This document shows positions 1 through 7,021 of a DNA stretch of 22,162 nucleotides, piece after piece; within the stretch, counting starts at the first letter, position 1; the number at the start of each line of letters is the position of its first letter. Origin of the DNA: Bacilli bacterium (GTDB lineage: Bacteria; Bacillota_I; Bacilli_A; RF39; UBA660). The notes below the pieces were generated by a model that made no database searches, was not told the DNA's origin, and saw only the letters and a program-made list of their open reading frames with translations. Both the position numbers and the translations under genes were made by a program. Where the stretch lies: contig JAAWSW010000014.1 in the NCBI GenBank assembly GCA_022801735.1, positions 1 through 22,162 of the forward strand, given 5' to 3'.

Positions 1-2
1 TT

Positions 3-164
3 CATGATATAGATGTAAAATATGCCAAAGAAGATGGTATTGAACAAGGTTCTAAACAAGAAAAAATAGCAATTGCTAAAAATATGCTTGCCGAAAACAT
101 TGACATCCAAGTAATTTCGAAAGTTACTAGTCTAGCAAAAGAAGACATAGAAAGTTTGAAATAA
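3..164 (+). CDS. Rpn-family (PD-(D/E)XK nuclease/putative transposase) protein, C-terminal fragment
   Basis: An open frame enters from the left edge and stops at TAA 162-164, giving 53 residues with no start in the window. The sequence runs from DGIEQGSKQEKIAIAKNML to a short helix pair ending in SLAKEDIESLK. This is the usual tail of Rpn/PDDEXK transposase-like proteins: a charged EGxEqGxxqEK helix, the K-x-ML segment, then a small domain of the form I-x-x-I-S-x-x-T-x-L-(S/A)-x-E-x-I-x-x-L. Known Rpn proteins are DNA endonucleases that promote recombination; the catalytic domain lies outside the window, so activity cannot be judged. The family is usually multicopy, which fits a contig breaking here. 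Family assignment is from a short tail and is fairly confident, function is not. Confidence 0.7.
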   Translation, partial: HDIDVKYAKEDGIEQGSKQEKIAIAKNMLAENIDIQVISKVTSLAKEDIESLK

Positions 165-178
165 CTTTCTTCTTTTTA
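149..178 (+). terminator. Rho-independent terminator of the Rpn-like gene
   Basis: AGAAAGT (149-155) pairs with ACTTTCT (164-170) around an 8-nt loop and is followed by a T-rich run. The stem overlaps the stop codon of the preceding gene. Confidence 0.55.
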
Positions 179-189
179 TATGTAAAATA

Positions 190-198
190 TGTTATAAT
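190..198 (+). promoter_or_regulatory. Extended -10 promoter of the tex operon
   Basis: TGT plus TATAAT (TGn at 190-192, hexamer 193-198) is a perfect extended -10. The -35 at the right distance (170-175, TTCTTT) is poor, as is common with extended -10 promoters. The predicted start, near 205, lies just upstream of the Shine-Dalgarno AAGGAAGG (207-214). Confidence 0.6.
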
Positions 199-221
199 TA
201 GATAGTAAGGAAGGTAATAAA

Positions 222-2384
222 ATGAATGAAAATATTATTAACAATATAAGTGAAGACCTAAACATAAAACAAGAACAAGTAGAAAAAACTTTAAAACTTT
301 TAGAAGAAGGTAATACAATTCCTTTTATTGCTCGTTATCGTAAAGAAGTAACAGGTAATTTAGATGAAGAACAAATAAAAAAAATTAACGAAGTATATAT
401 GTATGAAGTTAATTTATTAAAAAGAAAAGAAGATGTTATTAGATTAATAGATGAAAAAGGTTTATTAACAGAAGAATTACAAAAACAAATAATGGCTGCT
501 ACTAAACTAGTAGAAGTAGAAGACTTATATCGACCATATAAAGAAAAGAAAAAAACAAAAGCCACAGAAGCAATAAAAAATGGTTTAGAACCACTTGCCA
601 AACAAATAATGGCATATACTACTAAATCATTAGAAGAATTAGTAAAGCCATATCTAAACGAAAATGTAAAAACTAAAGAAGATGCTATTACAGGTGCAGG
701 ATACATTATTGCAGAATGGATAAGTGATAACGCCTATTATCGTAAATGGATAAGAAATTTCACCTATAATACAGGTAATTTAGTAACCAAAGTAAAAAAG
801 AATGCTGAAGATGAAAATAAAGTTTATGAAATGTATTATGACTTTACCGAAAAAGTAAAATATGCGCGAAGCTATAGAATAATGGCTATCAATAGAGCCG
901 AAAAAGAAAAAGTTATTACAGTCAATATCGAAATTGATAAAGAAAGAGTATTTAACTTTTTAGAAGAAAAACTAATAAAAAAAGAAGGTCCATTTAATTA
1001 TGTTATCAAAGACTCAATTAAAGATAGTTATAAAAGATTAATAGAACCTTCAATTGAAAGAGAAATAAGAAGCGAACTTACGGATGAGGCTTGCACTGAC
1101 GCAATTAATAACTTTGGACTAAATTTAGAAAGTTTGTTAATGCAACCACCAATGAAAGATAATGTTGTTTTAGGTTTTGACCCAGGGTATGTTAACGGAT
1201 GTAAACTAGCCATCATCGATAAAAATGGAAAATTTTTAGATTCAACAATAATAAAACCATTTTTAAATAATACAAGTAATGAAATAATTAATAAATGTAA
1301 AGAAAAAGTTGCTAGCCTAATAAAAAAATACAATATCGACATTATTGCTATAGGAAATGGTACCGCCTCAAGAGAAAGTGAAAAATTCTGTGCAGAAATG
1401 ATAAAAGAATATAATTTAAACTGTAAATATGTTATAGTTTCAGAAGCAGGCGCATCAATATATTCCACAGAAAAAGTAGCCAGCGATGAATTTCCAGACT
1501 TATCACCAAACGAAAGAAGTGCTATAAGTATAGGAAGAAGATTACAAGACCCACTTTCTGAACTAGTTAAAATTCCACCAGCAGGTATGGGAGTTGGTTC
1601 ATATCAACACGATGTTTCAAGTAAAGATTTAAATGAATCATTAGACTTTGTAGTAACCAAAGCCGTTAATAGCGTAGGCGTAAACGTTAATACTGCGTCA
1701 TTATCATTATTAAAATATGTTTCAGGAATGACAAAAAAAACAATAGAAAAACTAATTAATTATCGCGAAGAAAAAGGTAGAATAAACTCTAGAAACGAAA
1801 TCAAAAAAGCCAAATTATTAAGTGATAAAGTTTATGAACAAGCAATAGGATTTTTAAGAATCACTGAAGGTGAAAACATTTTAGACCAAACGGCTATCCA
1901 TCCAGAAAGTTATGATATTACCTTAAAACTATTAGAAACATTAGATATGGACTTATCAAAAGTAGGAACAGACGAATTAATAGAAAAATTAGATAATATT
2001 AATATCAATGACTATGTAAATAAACTAGGAACAGATATTTATACATTAGAAGATGTTATAAAAAGTTTAAAAAGTCCAGGTAGAGATCCTCGTGATGAAA
2101 TGCCACAACCAATTTTAAAAAGTGATGTTTTAGATATCAAAGATTTAAAAATAGGAATGCAACTTCAAGGAACTGTACGTAATGTAGTGCCATTTGGTGT
2201 GTTCATTGACATCGGTCTTCATAATGATGGTATGGCTCATATATCAAAATTAACAGATAAATTTATTAAACATCCTATGGAAGTTGTAAATGTTGGTGAT
2301 ATAGTAGACTGTTATGTAGATGATATTTTATTAGAGAAAAATAAAGTATCACTTTCATTAATAAAACCAAAGGAGACAAAATGA
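222..2384 (+). CDS. tex: Tex RNA-binding transcriptional accessory protein
   Basis: Tex is a conserved cytoplasmic nucleic-acid-binding protein linked to transcription and, in some species, to virulence gene expression or stress tolerance. All parts are visible in 720 residues, the usual length. The N-terminal helical region holds the signature NTIPFIARYRKEVTGNLDEE (31-50). A YqgF/RNase H-like domain starts at VVLGFDPGYVNG (315-326) and runs to about 440. A helix-hairpin-helix region at about 485-550 contains NTASLSLLKYVSG. A C-terminal S1 domain occupies about 644-715 (VRNVVPFGVFIDIG). The ATG at 222 follows AAGGAAGG (207-214) with 7 nt spacing. The stop overlaps the next start as ATGA, so the following lipoprotein is probably translationally coupled. 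I see nothing truncated or unusual. Confidence 0.97.
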   Translation: MNENIINNISEDLNIKQEQVEKTLKLLEEGNTIPFIARYRKEVTGNLDEEQIKKINEVYMYEVNLLKRKEDVIRLIDEKGLLTEELQKQIMAATKLVEVEDLYRPYKEKKKTKATEAIKNGLEPLAKQIMAYTTKSLEELVKPYLNENVKTKEDAITGAGYIIAEWISDNAYYRKWIRNFTYNTGNLVTKVKKNAEDENKVYEMYYDFTEKVKYARSYRIMAINRAEKEKVITVNIEIDKERVFNFLEEKLIKKEGPFNYVIKDSIKDSYKRLIEPSIEREIRSELTDEACTDAINNFGLNLESLLMQPPMKDNVVLGFDPGYVNGCKLAIIDKNGKFLDSTIIKPFLNNTSNEIINKCKEKVASLIKKYNIDIIAIGNGTASRESEKFCAEMIKEYNLNCKYVIVSEAGASIYSTEKVASDEFPDLSPNERSAISIGRRLQDPLSELVKIPPAGMGVGSYQHDVSSKDLNESLDFVVTKAVNSVGVNVNTASLSLLKYVSGMTKKTIEKLINYREEKGRINSRNEIKKAKLLSDKVYEQAIGFLRITEGENILDQTAIHPESYDITLKLLETLDMDLSKVGTDELIEKLDNININDYVNKLGTDIYTLEDVIKSLKSPGRDPRDEMPQPILKSDVLDIKDLKIGMQLQGTVRNVVPFGVFIDIGLHNDGMAHISKLTDKFIKHPMEVVNVGDIVDCYVDDILLEKNKVSLSLIKPKETK

Positions 2385-2809
2385 AAAAAATAATTCCTTT
2401 AATTATAATTTTAACTTTAGCAGGATGTTCATCTAATCATGAATTTAAAAAAACATGCAAATTAAAAAACGAAACAAAAGAAATAATAGAAAACGAAACA
2501 AAAGAAATAACATTTAATAACAAAGATGAAATAACTAGTGTAATAATAACTAAATCATATAAACCAGTAGGGAATAACATTGAAACATTAACAAATATCA
2601 AAGAAAGTTCAAAAGAATATAATAATGTATTAATCAAAAAAGAAGGAATAAATATTGCAATAATAGAAGATAGTAAAGAAGCATATGAAATTAAATATTA
2701 TCTAGATGTAAAGAAAATGAAAGAAAAAGATTTAAAAACATTTGAACTCCAAAAAAACTCCATTAAATTTTTTAACAAAATGAGACAAAATAATATTAAA
2801 TGCGCATAA
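2381..2809 (+). CDS. Small lipoprotein of unknown function
   Basis: The 142-residue product starts with MKK, a hydrophobic stretch and the lipobox L13-A14-G15-C16, so it should be lipidated on Cys16 and anchored outside the membrane. The mature part is rich in Lys, Glu and Asn, with no recognised domain. Two further Cys (26 and 141) could pair after export. Residues around 30-45 carry a tandem NETKEI repeat, mirrored in the DNA. The ATG overlaps the tex stop (ATGA), and the ribosome binding site AGGAG (2371-2375) lies inside tex. It sits second in an operon with tex and a zinc-ribbon membrane protein. The lipoprotein call is strong; the function is unknown. Confidence 0.85.
   Translation: MKKIIPLIIILTLAGCSSNHEFKKTCKLKNETKEIIENETKEITFNNKDEITSVIITKSYKPVGNNIETLTNIKESSKEYNNVLIKKEGINIAIIEDSKEAYEIKYYLDVKKMKEKDLKTFELQKNSIKFFNKMRQNNIKCA
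2466..2510 (+). repeat. Exact 21-nt direct repeat inside the lipoprotein gene
   Basis: Bases 2466-2486 and 2490-2510 are identical over 21 nt and are offset by 24 nt (eight codons). They encode the repeated NETKEI segment. This looks like a recent in-frame duplication in a tolerant, exposed linker next to the lipobox. Confidence 0.85.
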
Positions 2810-2842
2810 GATAAATTAAAGGCGAAAAGAAAGGGAGATACA

Positions 2843-3532
2843 ATGGCAAAATATTGTACAATATGTGGTAAAAAATTAAAAGAAAAAGAAGTGTGTGATT
2901 GTAAACAAAATAATAAAATTTCCTCTAAAGAAATAATCAATAGTTTACAAGAAACAGTAAAAGGTATTTTTGTAAAACCAATCGATACCATAAAAAATAA
3001 ATGCAAAGAAAAAAACTTTATACCTTCTATGATTTTAATTGGAATTATGAGTATAATAACTGGATTATTTATAACAGCATTATTTAAAAATAGTATAGAA
3101 TTATTTAATCAAATAAATACATTAAGAATGTATACCTTTAGTCCGTTATATTTAGATGTGCCATATATCAAAATATTTATAATAACAGTCATTGTTACAT
3201 TTGCTTTATCCTTTGCTTATATAGGAATTTTGTATTTAGTAAATACAACTATCTTTAAAGGTAGGGCTAACTATAAAACAATTTATTCACTATATGGTGT
3301 AACCTCTATAGTTGTAACAGCATCATTAGTACTTGCCACTGTTTTATCATTTGTAAATATTGGTGTTTCTCTAATAGTATTAGTATTAGGTGTATTTTTA
3401 AACCTTGTATATATGTATCATGGAATAAAATTTATCGGGCCCAAAGATGAAAATAAACATGCATATATTTATTTAATCACTAATATTTTATATTTTATAG
3501 TAGTTTCAATAATTACAGAATTATTTATGTAA
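2843..3532 (+). CDS. Zinc-ribbon polytopic membrane protein (Yip1-like topology)
   Basis: The 229-residue protein opens with a small zinc-ribbon motif: Cys5-x2-Cys8 and later Cys18-x-Cys20. A soluble linker of about 35 residues follows, then five predicted membrane helices at about 60-81, 108-134, 150-171, 172-192 and 207-227. This plan (N-terminal CxxCG ribbon followed by a Yip1/DUF1700-like membrane block) is common among uncharacterised Firmicutes proteins; it may act in membrane organisation or sensing, but nothing here proves a function. The ATG follows AGGGAG (2832-2837). It lies 33 bp after the lipoprotein gene with no terminator between, so it is the third gene of the tex operon, and a strong terminator directly follows its stop. 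Confidence 0.8.
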   Translation: MAKYCTICGKKLKEKEVCDCKQNNKISSKEIINSLQETVKGIFVKPIDTIKNKCKEKNFIPSMILIGIMSIITGLFITALFKNSIELFNQINTLRMYTFSPLYLDVPYIKIFIITVIVTFALSFAYIGILYLVNTTIFKGRANYKTIYSLYGVTSIVVTASLVLATVLSFVNIGVSLIVLVLGVFLNLVYMYHGIKFIGPKDENKHAYIYLITNILYFIVVSIITELFM

Positions 3533-3557
3533 AAGGCGCATATTAATGCGTCTTTTC
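3531..3557 (+). terminator. Rho-independent terminator of the tex operon
   Basis: The ten-base arms at 3532-3541 and 3546-3555 pair (one G-U) around the tetraloop ATTA, ending in TTTT. The stem begins on the stop codon of the membrane protein gene. Confidence 0.8.
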
Positions 3558-3572
3558 TATTAAACAAAACAG

Positions 3573-3601
3573 TTGACAAAACAACTATTATTTTATATAA
3601 T
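3573..3601 (+). promoter_or_regulatory. Consensus sigma-A promoter of the T-box/argS unit
   Basis: TTGACA (3573-3578), a 17-bp spacer and TATAAT (3596-3601) match the consensus fully. The predicted start is near 3608, at the beginning of the T-box leader. Confidence 0.9.
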
Positions 3602-3607
3602 TAGCAC

Positions 3608-3803
3608 AAGGCAATGAAGAGGAATAGTAATAAAAGCAAGTGTTTATAGTGAACTTAGGATAGTGGAAACTAAGTAAATAATCTTTTATGAACGTACCTT
3701 AGAGCTGTTTGTATATCTGCATTAAAGATGAAAGAGCATAGCGAATTCTATGAAGTAAGGTGGTACCGCGGGTTATCTCGTCCTTATTTTATAGGATTTT
3801 TTT
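3608..3803 (+). promoter_or_regulatory. T-box riboswitch, arginine-specific, upstream of argS
   Basis: The leader carries the T-box core: AAGGTGGTACCGCGGG at 3757-3772, with the UGGN bulge that pairs with the tRNA acceptor end. Here N is U, which calls for A at the tRNA discriminator position. Upstream, the specifier loop has the GAA-NNN-A pattern with CGT (Arg) at 3693-3695, matching the downstream argS gene, and AGTA about 70 nt earlier resembles the 5' side of the loop E motif. A short hairpin with a T run ends the leader. Uncharged tRNA-Arg should favour readthrough into argS. Identification of the T-box is secure; the specifier codon is read by eye but agrees with the gene. Confidence 0.95.
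3781..3803 (+). terminator. T-box leader terminator hairpin (short, imperfect)
   Basis: TCCT-AT (3781-3787, one bulged T) pairs with ATAGGA (3791-3796), followed by seven T (3797-3803). It is a weak stem for a T-box terminator; the T run ends only 4 nt before the argS ribosome binding site AAGGAGG (3808-3814). Confidence 0.55.
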
Positions 3804-3821
3804 AATTAAGGAGGAATAAAA

Positions 3822-5492
3822 ATGCAAGAATTATTTAACAAAGTATTTGCTGATTTAAACTATAACATTGAGCCAAAAATAATTAAATCAAACAAAGAAG
3901 CAGACTTTCAATGTGATGAATGTTTCAAATTAGCCAAAGAATATCATAAAGCCCCATTTATGATAGCCGAAGAAGTAGTAGAAAAAATAAAACAAGAACC
4001 AAACTTTGAAGATTATTTCAAAGAAGTAGCTGTTGCCAAACCAGGATTTATTAATATCGTAGTTAGCGATAAATATATATGTGAAAACCTAAAAGAACTA
4101 ATGGATAAAGAAATTCTAGGTGCAACTAAAGAAGATAAAACAATAGTTGTAGATTATGGTGGACCAAACGTAGCCAAACCATTACATGTAGGACACTTAA
4201 GAGCCGCAGTAATCGGACAAGCCATTAATAACATTTTAAAATTTAAAGGAAACAAAACCATAGGCGACGTACATTTAGGTGATATTGGTACCCAAATGGG
4301 ACAAGTTATTTATGGAATTTTAACAGACTTTCCAGATACCAAACCAGAAGATATAGAAATTGACTTAGACTACTTAAACGTTACATATCCAAAAATGAGT
4401 GCATTATGTAAAGAAGACGAAGAAGTAAAAGCAAAATGCTTACAAATAACAAAAGAACTTCAAGATGGGGACCCAACTTATAAAATTTTATGGCAAAAAA
4501 TTTGGGATTTATCAGTAAGCGATATAAAGAGAATCTACGATTATTTAAATGTACATTTTGACTTGTGGTATGGAGAAAGCCACGCTTATAAACAATTTGA
4601 TGAAATGATGCCTTTTTTAGAAAATCAAGGCGTAGTGATAGAAGATGATGGTGCTAAAATAATTGATGTTAAAGAAGAAGGCGATAAAGTAGAACTTCCA
4701 CCTTGTATGATTCAAAAAAGAGATGGAGCCTATTTATATGCAACTTCAGACTTAGGAACCATTTGGCAAAGAGTAAAAGATTTTAAACCAGATGAAATTA
4801 TTTATGTTGTAGATGGAAGACAGAGCATGTACTTTGTCCAAGTATTTAGAGCAGCCAATAAAGGAAACATTTACCATGGAAAATTAGAACATCATGGATT
4901 TGGTACAGTTAATGGTGCTGATAATAAACCATTTAAAACACGTAGTGGGGGAGCATTAAAACTAGAAGATTTAATTAAACAAGTTAAAGAAGAATTCATT
5001 AATTTAAGAGAAGAAAATAAAAATATGGATGAAGAAGACATTGATAAAATAGTTAATGCAATTATAAAATTTGCAGATTTACAAAACAATCTAGAACGTA
5101 ACTATATTTTTGACATTAAAAAATTTAGTGGAGTATCAGGAAAAACAGGCCCATATATTTTATATACATATTTAAGAATTAATAAAATCATTTCTGAAAC
5201 AACTGGAAAACTTTCAAACACTATTTATAGTGAAACTGATAGAGCACTAAGATTAAAAATGCTAGAAGTTAGCGATGTGCTTGATTTAGCCTCAAAAGAA
5301 AGAAGACCACATTATATTGCAGACTATTTATATGATCTTTCAGTTACTGCCAACAACTTTTATCAAAACAATAAAATGTCAGGCTTAACTGGTGTTCAAA
5401 AAGAAGATTTTGAAGTTATTTTACAATTTAATAACTATATAATTAAAACATTATTAAATTTACTTGGAATTCATATTCCAAAGGTAATGTAA
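3822..5492 (+). CDS. argS: Arginyl-tRNA synthetase
   Basis: The product charges tRNA-Arg with arginine in the cytoplasm. The 556-residue sequence has the family's N-terminal additional domain (about 1-95) and a class I catalytic core. The HIGH-type motif HVGH is at 122-125, preceded by GGPNVAKPLHV, and there is a GADNKPFKTRSGG segment (365-377) in place of KMSKS, as in many ArgS. A C-terminal helical DALR-type anticodon-binding domain (about 430-556) contains GKTGPYILYTYLRI and ends in the typical LGIHIPKVM. The length agrees with the family. The ATG at 3822 follows a perfect AAGGAGG at 3808-3814. It is controlled by the arginine T-box directly upstream. No hairpin terminator is visible after the stop, so some readthrough into the next gene is possible. 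Confidence 0.98.
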   Translation: MQELFNKVFADLNYNIEPKIIKSNKEADFQCDECFKLAKEYHKAPFMIAEEVVEKIKQEPNFEDYFKEVAVAKPGFINIVVSDKYICENLKELMDKEILGATKEDKTIVVDYGGPNVAKPLHVGHLRAAVIGQAINNILKFKGNKTIGDVHLGDIGTQMGQVIYGILTDFPDTKPEDIEIDLDYLNVTYPKMSALCKEDEEVKAKCLQITKELQDGDPTYKILWQKIWDLSVSDIKRIYDYLNVHFDLWYGESHAYKQFDEMMPFLENQGVVIEDDGAKIIDVKEEGDKVELPPCMIQKRDGAYLYATSDLGTIWQRVKDFKPDEIIYVVDGRQSMYFVQVFRAANKGNIYHGKLEHHGFGTVNGADNKPFKTRSGGALKLEDLIKQVKEEFINLREENKNMDEEDIDKIVNAIIKFADLQNNLERNYIFDIKKFSGVSGKTGPYILYTYLRINKIISETTGKLSNTIYSETDRALRLKMLEVSDVLDLASKERRPHYIADYLYDLSVTANNFYQNNKMSGLTGVQKEDFEVILQFNNYIIKTLLNLLGIHIPKVM

Positions 5493-5521
5493 TAAAAAAA
5501 ATAAAAATTAAAATATTATTA

Positions 5522-5550
5522 TTGCAAAGTCTATAAGTTTGTGTTATAGT
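5522..5550 (+). promoter_or_regulatory. Promoter of the first TasA-like gene
   Basis: TTGCAA (5522-5527), a 17-bp spacer and TATAGT (5545-5550) with TGT directly before it. The 33 bases from 5522 match the sipW promoter (from 6945) at 25 positions, including the -35, the spacer core TATAA and the extended -10. Confidence 0.75.
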
Positions 5551-5605
5551 AAATAGGAAGGTAGTAGTATACTTACCAGACATTACTATAGAAAGGAAAA
5601 ATAAT

Positions 5606-6163
5606 ATGGAACAAAGAAATAAAAACAAAAACGCTTTAATAGGAGGCTTACTTGCGATTGTATTCGTTATGGCTGTAGGATATGCAGCATTTGCAACACA
5701 ATTAAATATCAATGGTACTGCTAATATTACATCTAATTGGGATGTACATATTCAAAATGTTGAAGCAACAAATACAGTAGGAACTGCAACATCTAAATCA
5801 ATTACTCCAGATTTTGCTAATCTTCCAGAAGGAACTAAAACATTAACTGCTTCATTCGAAACTGACTTAGTTGCTCCAGGAGATGCTATTACATATACAG
5901 TAACAGTTAAAAATGGCGGAACTTTAGATGCTAAATTAAGTGATATTGTATTCAATTTTACTACAACAGAAACTAATGCTATTGAATATAGTTATTCTGG
6001 AATTGCTGAAAATGATACTTTAGCAGCAGGTGCTGATAAATCATTTACAGTAACTGTAAAATATAAAGAGTCTATTACATCACAACCAGCAGAAGCAGAT
6101 AAAACAAATGGATTAACTATGACATTAACTTATGTTCAAAACACTACTGAAGCAGCAGAATAG
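5606..6163 (+). CDS. SipW-dependent secreted TasA/camelysin-like protein (paralogue 1)
   Basis: This 185-residue protein has the signal peptide class handled by SipW: a short charged start, hydrophobic residues 10-27 and a cleavage site after Ala30 (A-F-A before TQLNINGTA). The mature part is Thr/Asn-rich and beta-stranded, with the TasA-type segment SNWDVHI (43-49), then ETDLVAPGDAITYTVTVKN, and the late pair TSQPA and MTLTYVQ. Known relatives form extracellular fibres (TasA in Bacillus biofilm) or are surface metalloproteins (camelysin). No Cys, LPXTG or second membrane helix is present, so it should be released or polymerise outside. The ATG at 5606 follows GAAAGGA (5591-5597). It has its own promoter and terminator and lies beside a paralogue and sipW. 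Fibre formation is inference. Confidence 0.9.
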   Translation: MEQRNKNKNALIGGLLAIVFVMAVGYAAFATQLNINGTANITSNWDVHIQNVEATNTVGTATSKSITPDFANLPEGTKTLTASFETDLVAPGDAITYTVTVKNGGTLDAKLSDIVFNFTTTETNAIEYSYSGIAENDTLAAGADKSFTVTVKYKESITSQPAEADKTNGLTMTLTYVQNTTEAAE

Positions 6164-6180
6164 TTAATATAGCAAAATTT

Positions 6181-6209
6181 AAGAAAACTTTTAATAGTTT
6201 TCTTTTTTT
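6181..6209 (+). terminator. Terminator of the first TasA-like gene
   Basis: AAGAAAACT (6181-6189) pairs with AGTTTTCTT (6196-6204) around a 6-nt loop, followed by a T run to 6209. Confidence 0.85.
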
Positions 6210-6237
6210 GACAAAAAAAACCATATTTACATTTTAC

Positions 6238-6266
6238 TTGTCAAATAAAACAAAATATGTTAATAT
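6238..6266 (+). promoter_or_regulatory. Promoter of the second TasA-like gene
   Basis: TTGTCA (6238-6243), a 17-bp spacer and TAATAT (6261-6266) with TGT just before the -10. It shares TATGTTA around the -10 with the sipW promoter. A TTGACA at 6208-6213 has no good -10 and was not preferred. Confidence 0.65.
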
Positions 6267-6289
6267 ATAAATAATGATAAGAGAGAATA

Positions 6290-6304
6290 ACCTATAAAAT
6301 AGGT
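6290..6304 (+). other. Small leader hairpin before the second TasA-like gene
   Basis: ACCTAT (6290-6295) and ATAGGT (6299-6304) pair around AAA, ending 2 nt before the ribosome binding site AGGAAGG (6307-6313). It could affect mRNA stability or translation; no known riboswitch class is recognised. Confidence 0.4.
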
Positions 6305-6322
6305 CTAGGAAGGATGAATCAC

Positions 6323-6853
6323 ATGGAACAAAGACATAAAAATATGTTAATAGGAGGCCTACTTGCAATCGTATTGATTATGGCAGTAGGATATGCAGCA
6401 TTTGCAACACAATTAAACATTAATGGTACCGCTAATATTACCTCTAATTGGGATGTACATATCGAAAGTATTACACCAGGAGAACCAGTTGGAAGTGCTA
6501 AAAACATCGCCACTTCAGTTGACGAAGGAAAATTATCAGCAGAGTTTGAAACAGAATTAGTTGCGCCAGGAGATTCAATCACTTATACAATTGTTGTAAA
6601 AAATAATGGTAACTTAGACGCAAAACTAAGTACTATTGACTTTAATAAAGGTACTGAATCAGTAATTCAATATAGTTATAGTGGAATTGATACAACTGGT
6701 GAAACTAGTTTATTACCTGCTGGTGTTGAAAGAACATTTACAGTTACAGTATCATATAACTCTAATGTTACATCACAACCATCAAAAGATGACTTACAAT
6801 CAATTTTAACAATGAAATTAAATTATGTTCAAGCCACTACAGAAGGGGAATAG
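6323..6853 (+). CDS. SipW-dependent secreted TasA/camelysin-like protein (paralogue 2)
   Basis: The 176-residue product parallels its neighbour: MEQRHKN start, near-identical hydrophobic segment, cleavage after A-F-A (Ala28), then the same TQLNINGTANITSNWDVHI stretch. The remainder diverges but keeps VAPGD, TSQP and a final MKLNYVQ. I chose ATG 6323 rather than the in-frame ATG at 6314, because AGGAAGG (6307-6313) touches 6314 but sits 9 nt from 6323, and because MEQR then aligns with paralogue 1. Starting at 6314 would add only MNH. It has a separate promoter and terminator, so expression can be tuned independently. Conservation is highest in the signal peptide and first mature strands, suggesting the divergent part faces selection or a different partner. 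Confidence 0.88.
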   Translation: MEQRHKNMLIGGLLAIVLIMAVGYAAFATQLNINGTANITSNWDVHIESITPGEPVGSAKNIATSVDEGKLSAEFETELVAPGDSITYTIVVKNNGNLDAKLSTIDFNKGTESVIQYSYSGIDTTGETSLLPAGVERTFTVTVSYNSNVTSQPSKDDLQSILTMKLNYVQATTEGE

Positions 6854-6864
6854 TAATCCAATAA

Positions 6865-6898
6865 AACTAAGTATTTAAATATGCTTAGTTCTTTTTTT
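6865..6898 (+). terminator. Terminator of the second TasA-like gene
   Basis: The ten-base arms at 6865-6874 and 6881-6890 pair with one G-U around a 6-nt loop, followed by C and seven T. Confidence 0.85.
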
Positions 6899-6944
6899 AT
6901 AAGGCATTTTTTAGCAAATTTTGTATATTTTTCACCTAAATTCG

Positions 6945-6973
6945 TTGCAAAATATATAATCGTATGTTACAAT
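6945..6973 (+). promoter_or_regulatory. Promoter of the sipW-DUF5305 operon
   Basis: TTGCAA (6945-6950), a 17-bp spacer and TACAAT (6968-6973) with TGT before the -10. It closely resembles the promoter of the first TasA-like gene, implying a shared regulator or shared strength. Confidence 0.75.
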
Positions 6974-7021
6974 AAATTATAGTGATAATAATAGAGAAGT
7001 ATGTAAGTAGAGGGGTATAAA

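Noticed and set aside
335..1468. Long open frames on the minus strand inside tex (335-706 and 1028-1468)
   Set aside because: They lie opposite a full-length Tex with all domains, lack ribosome binding sites, and encode hydrophobic Leu/Ser/Phe-rich sequence typical of antisense reading of Lys/Glu/Asn codons.
6208..6236. TTGACA at 6208 as the -35 of the second TasA-like gene
   Set aside because: No acceptable -10 follows at 16-18 bp, and the T run before it belongs to the preceding terminator. TTGTCA with TAATAT at 6238-6266 is better.
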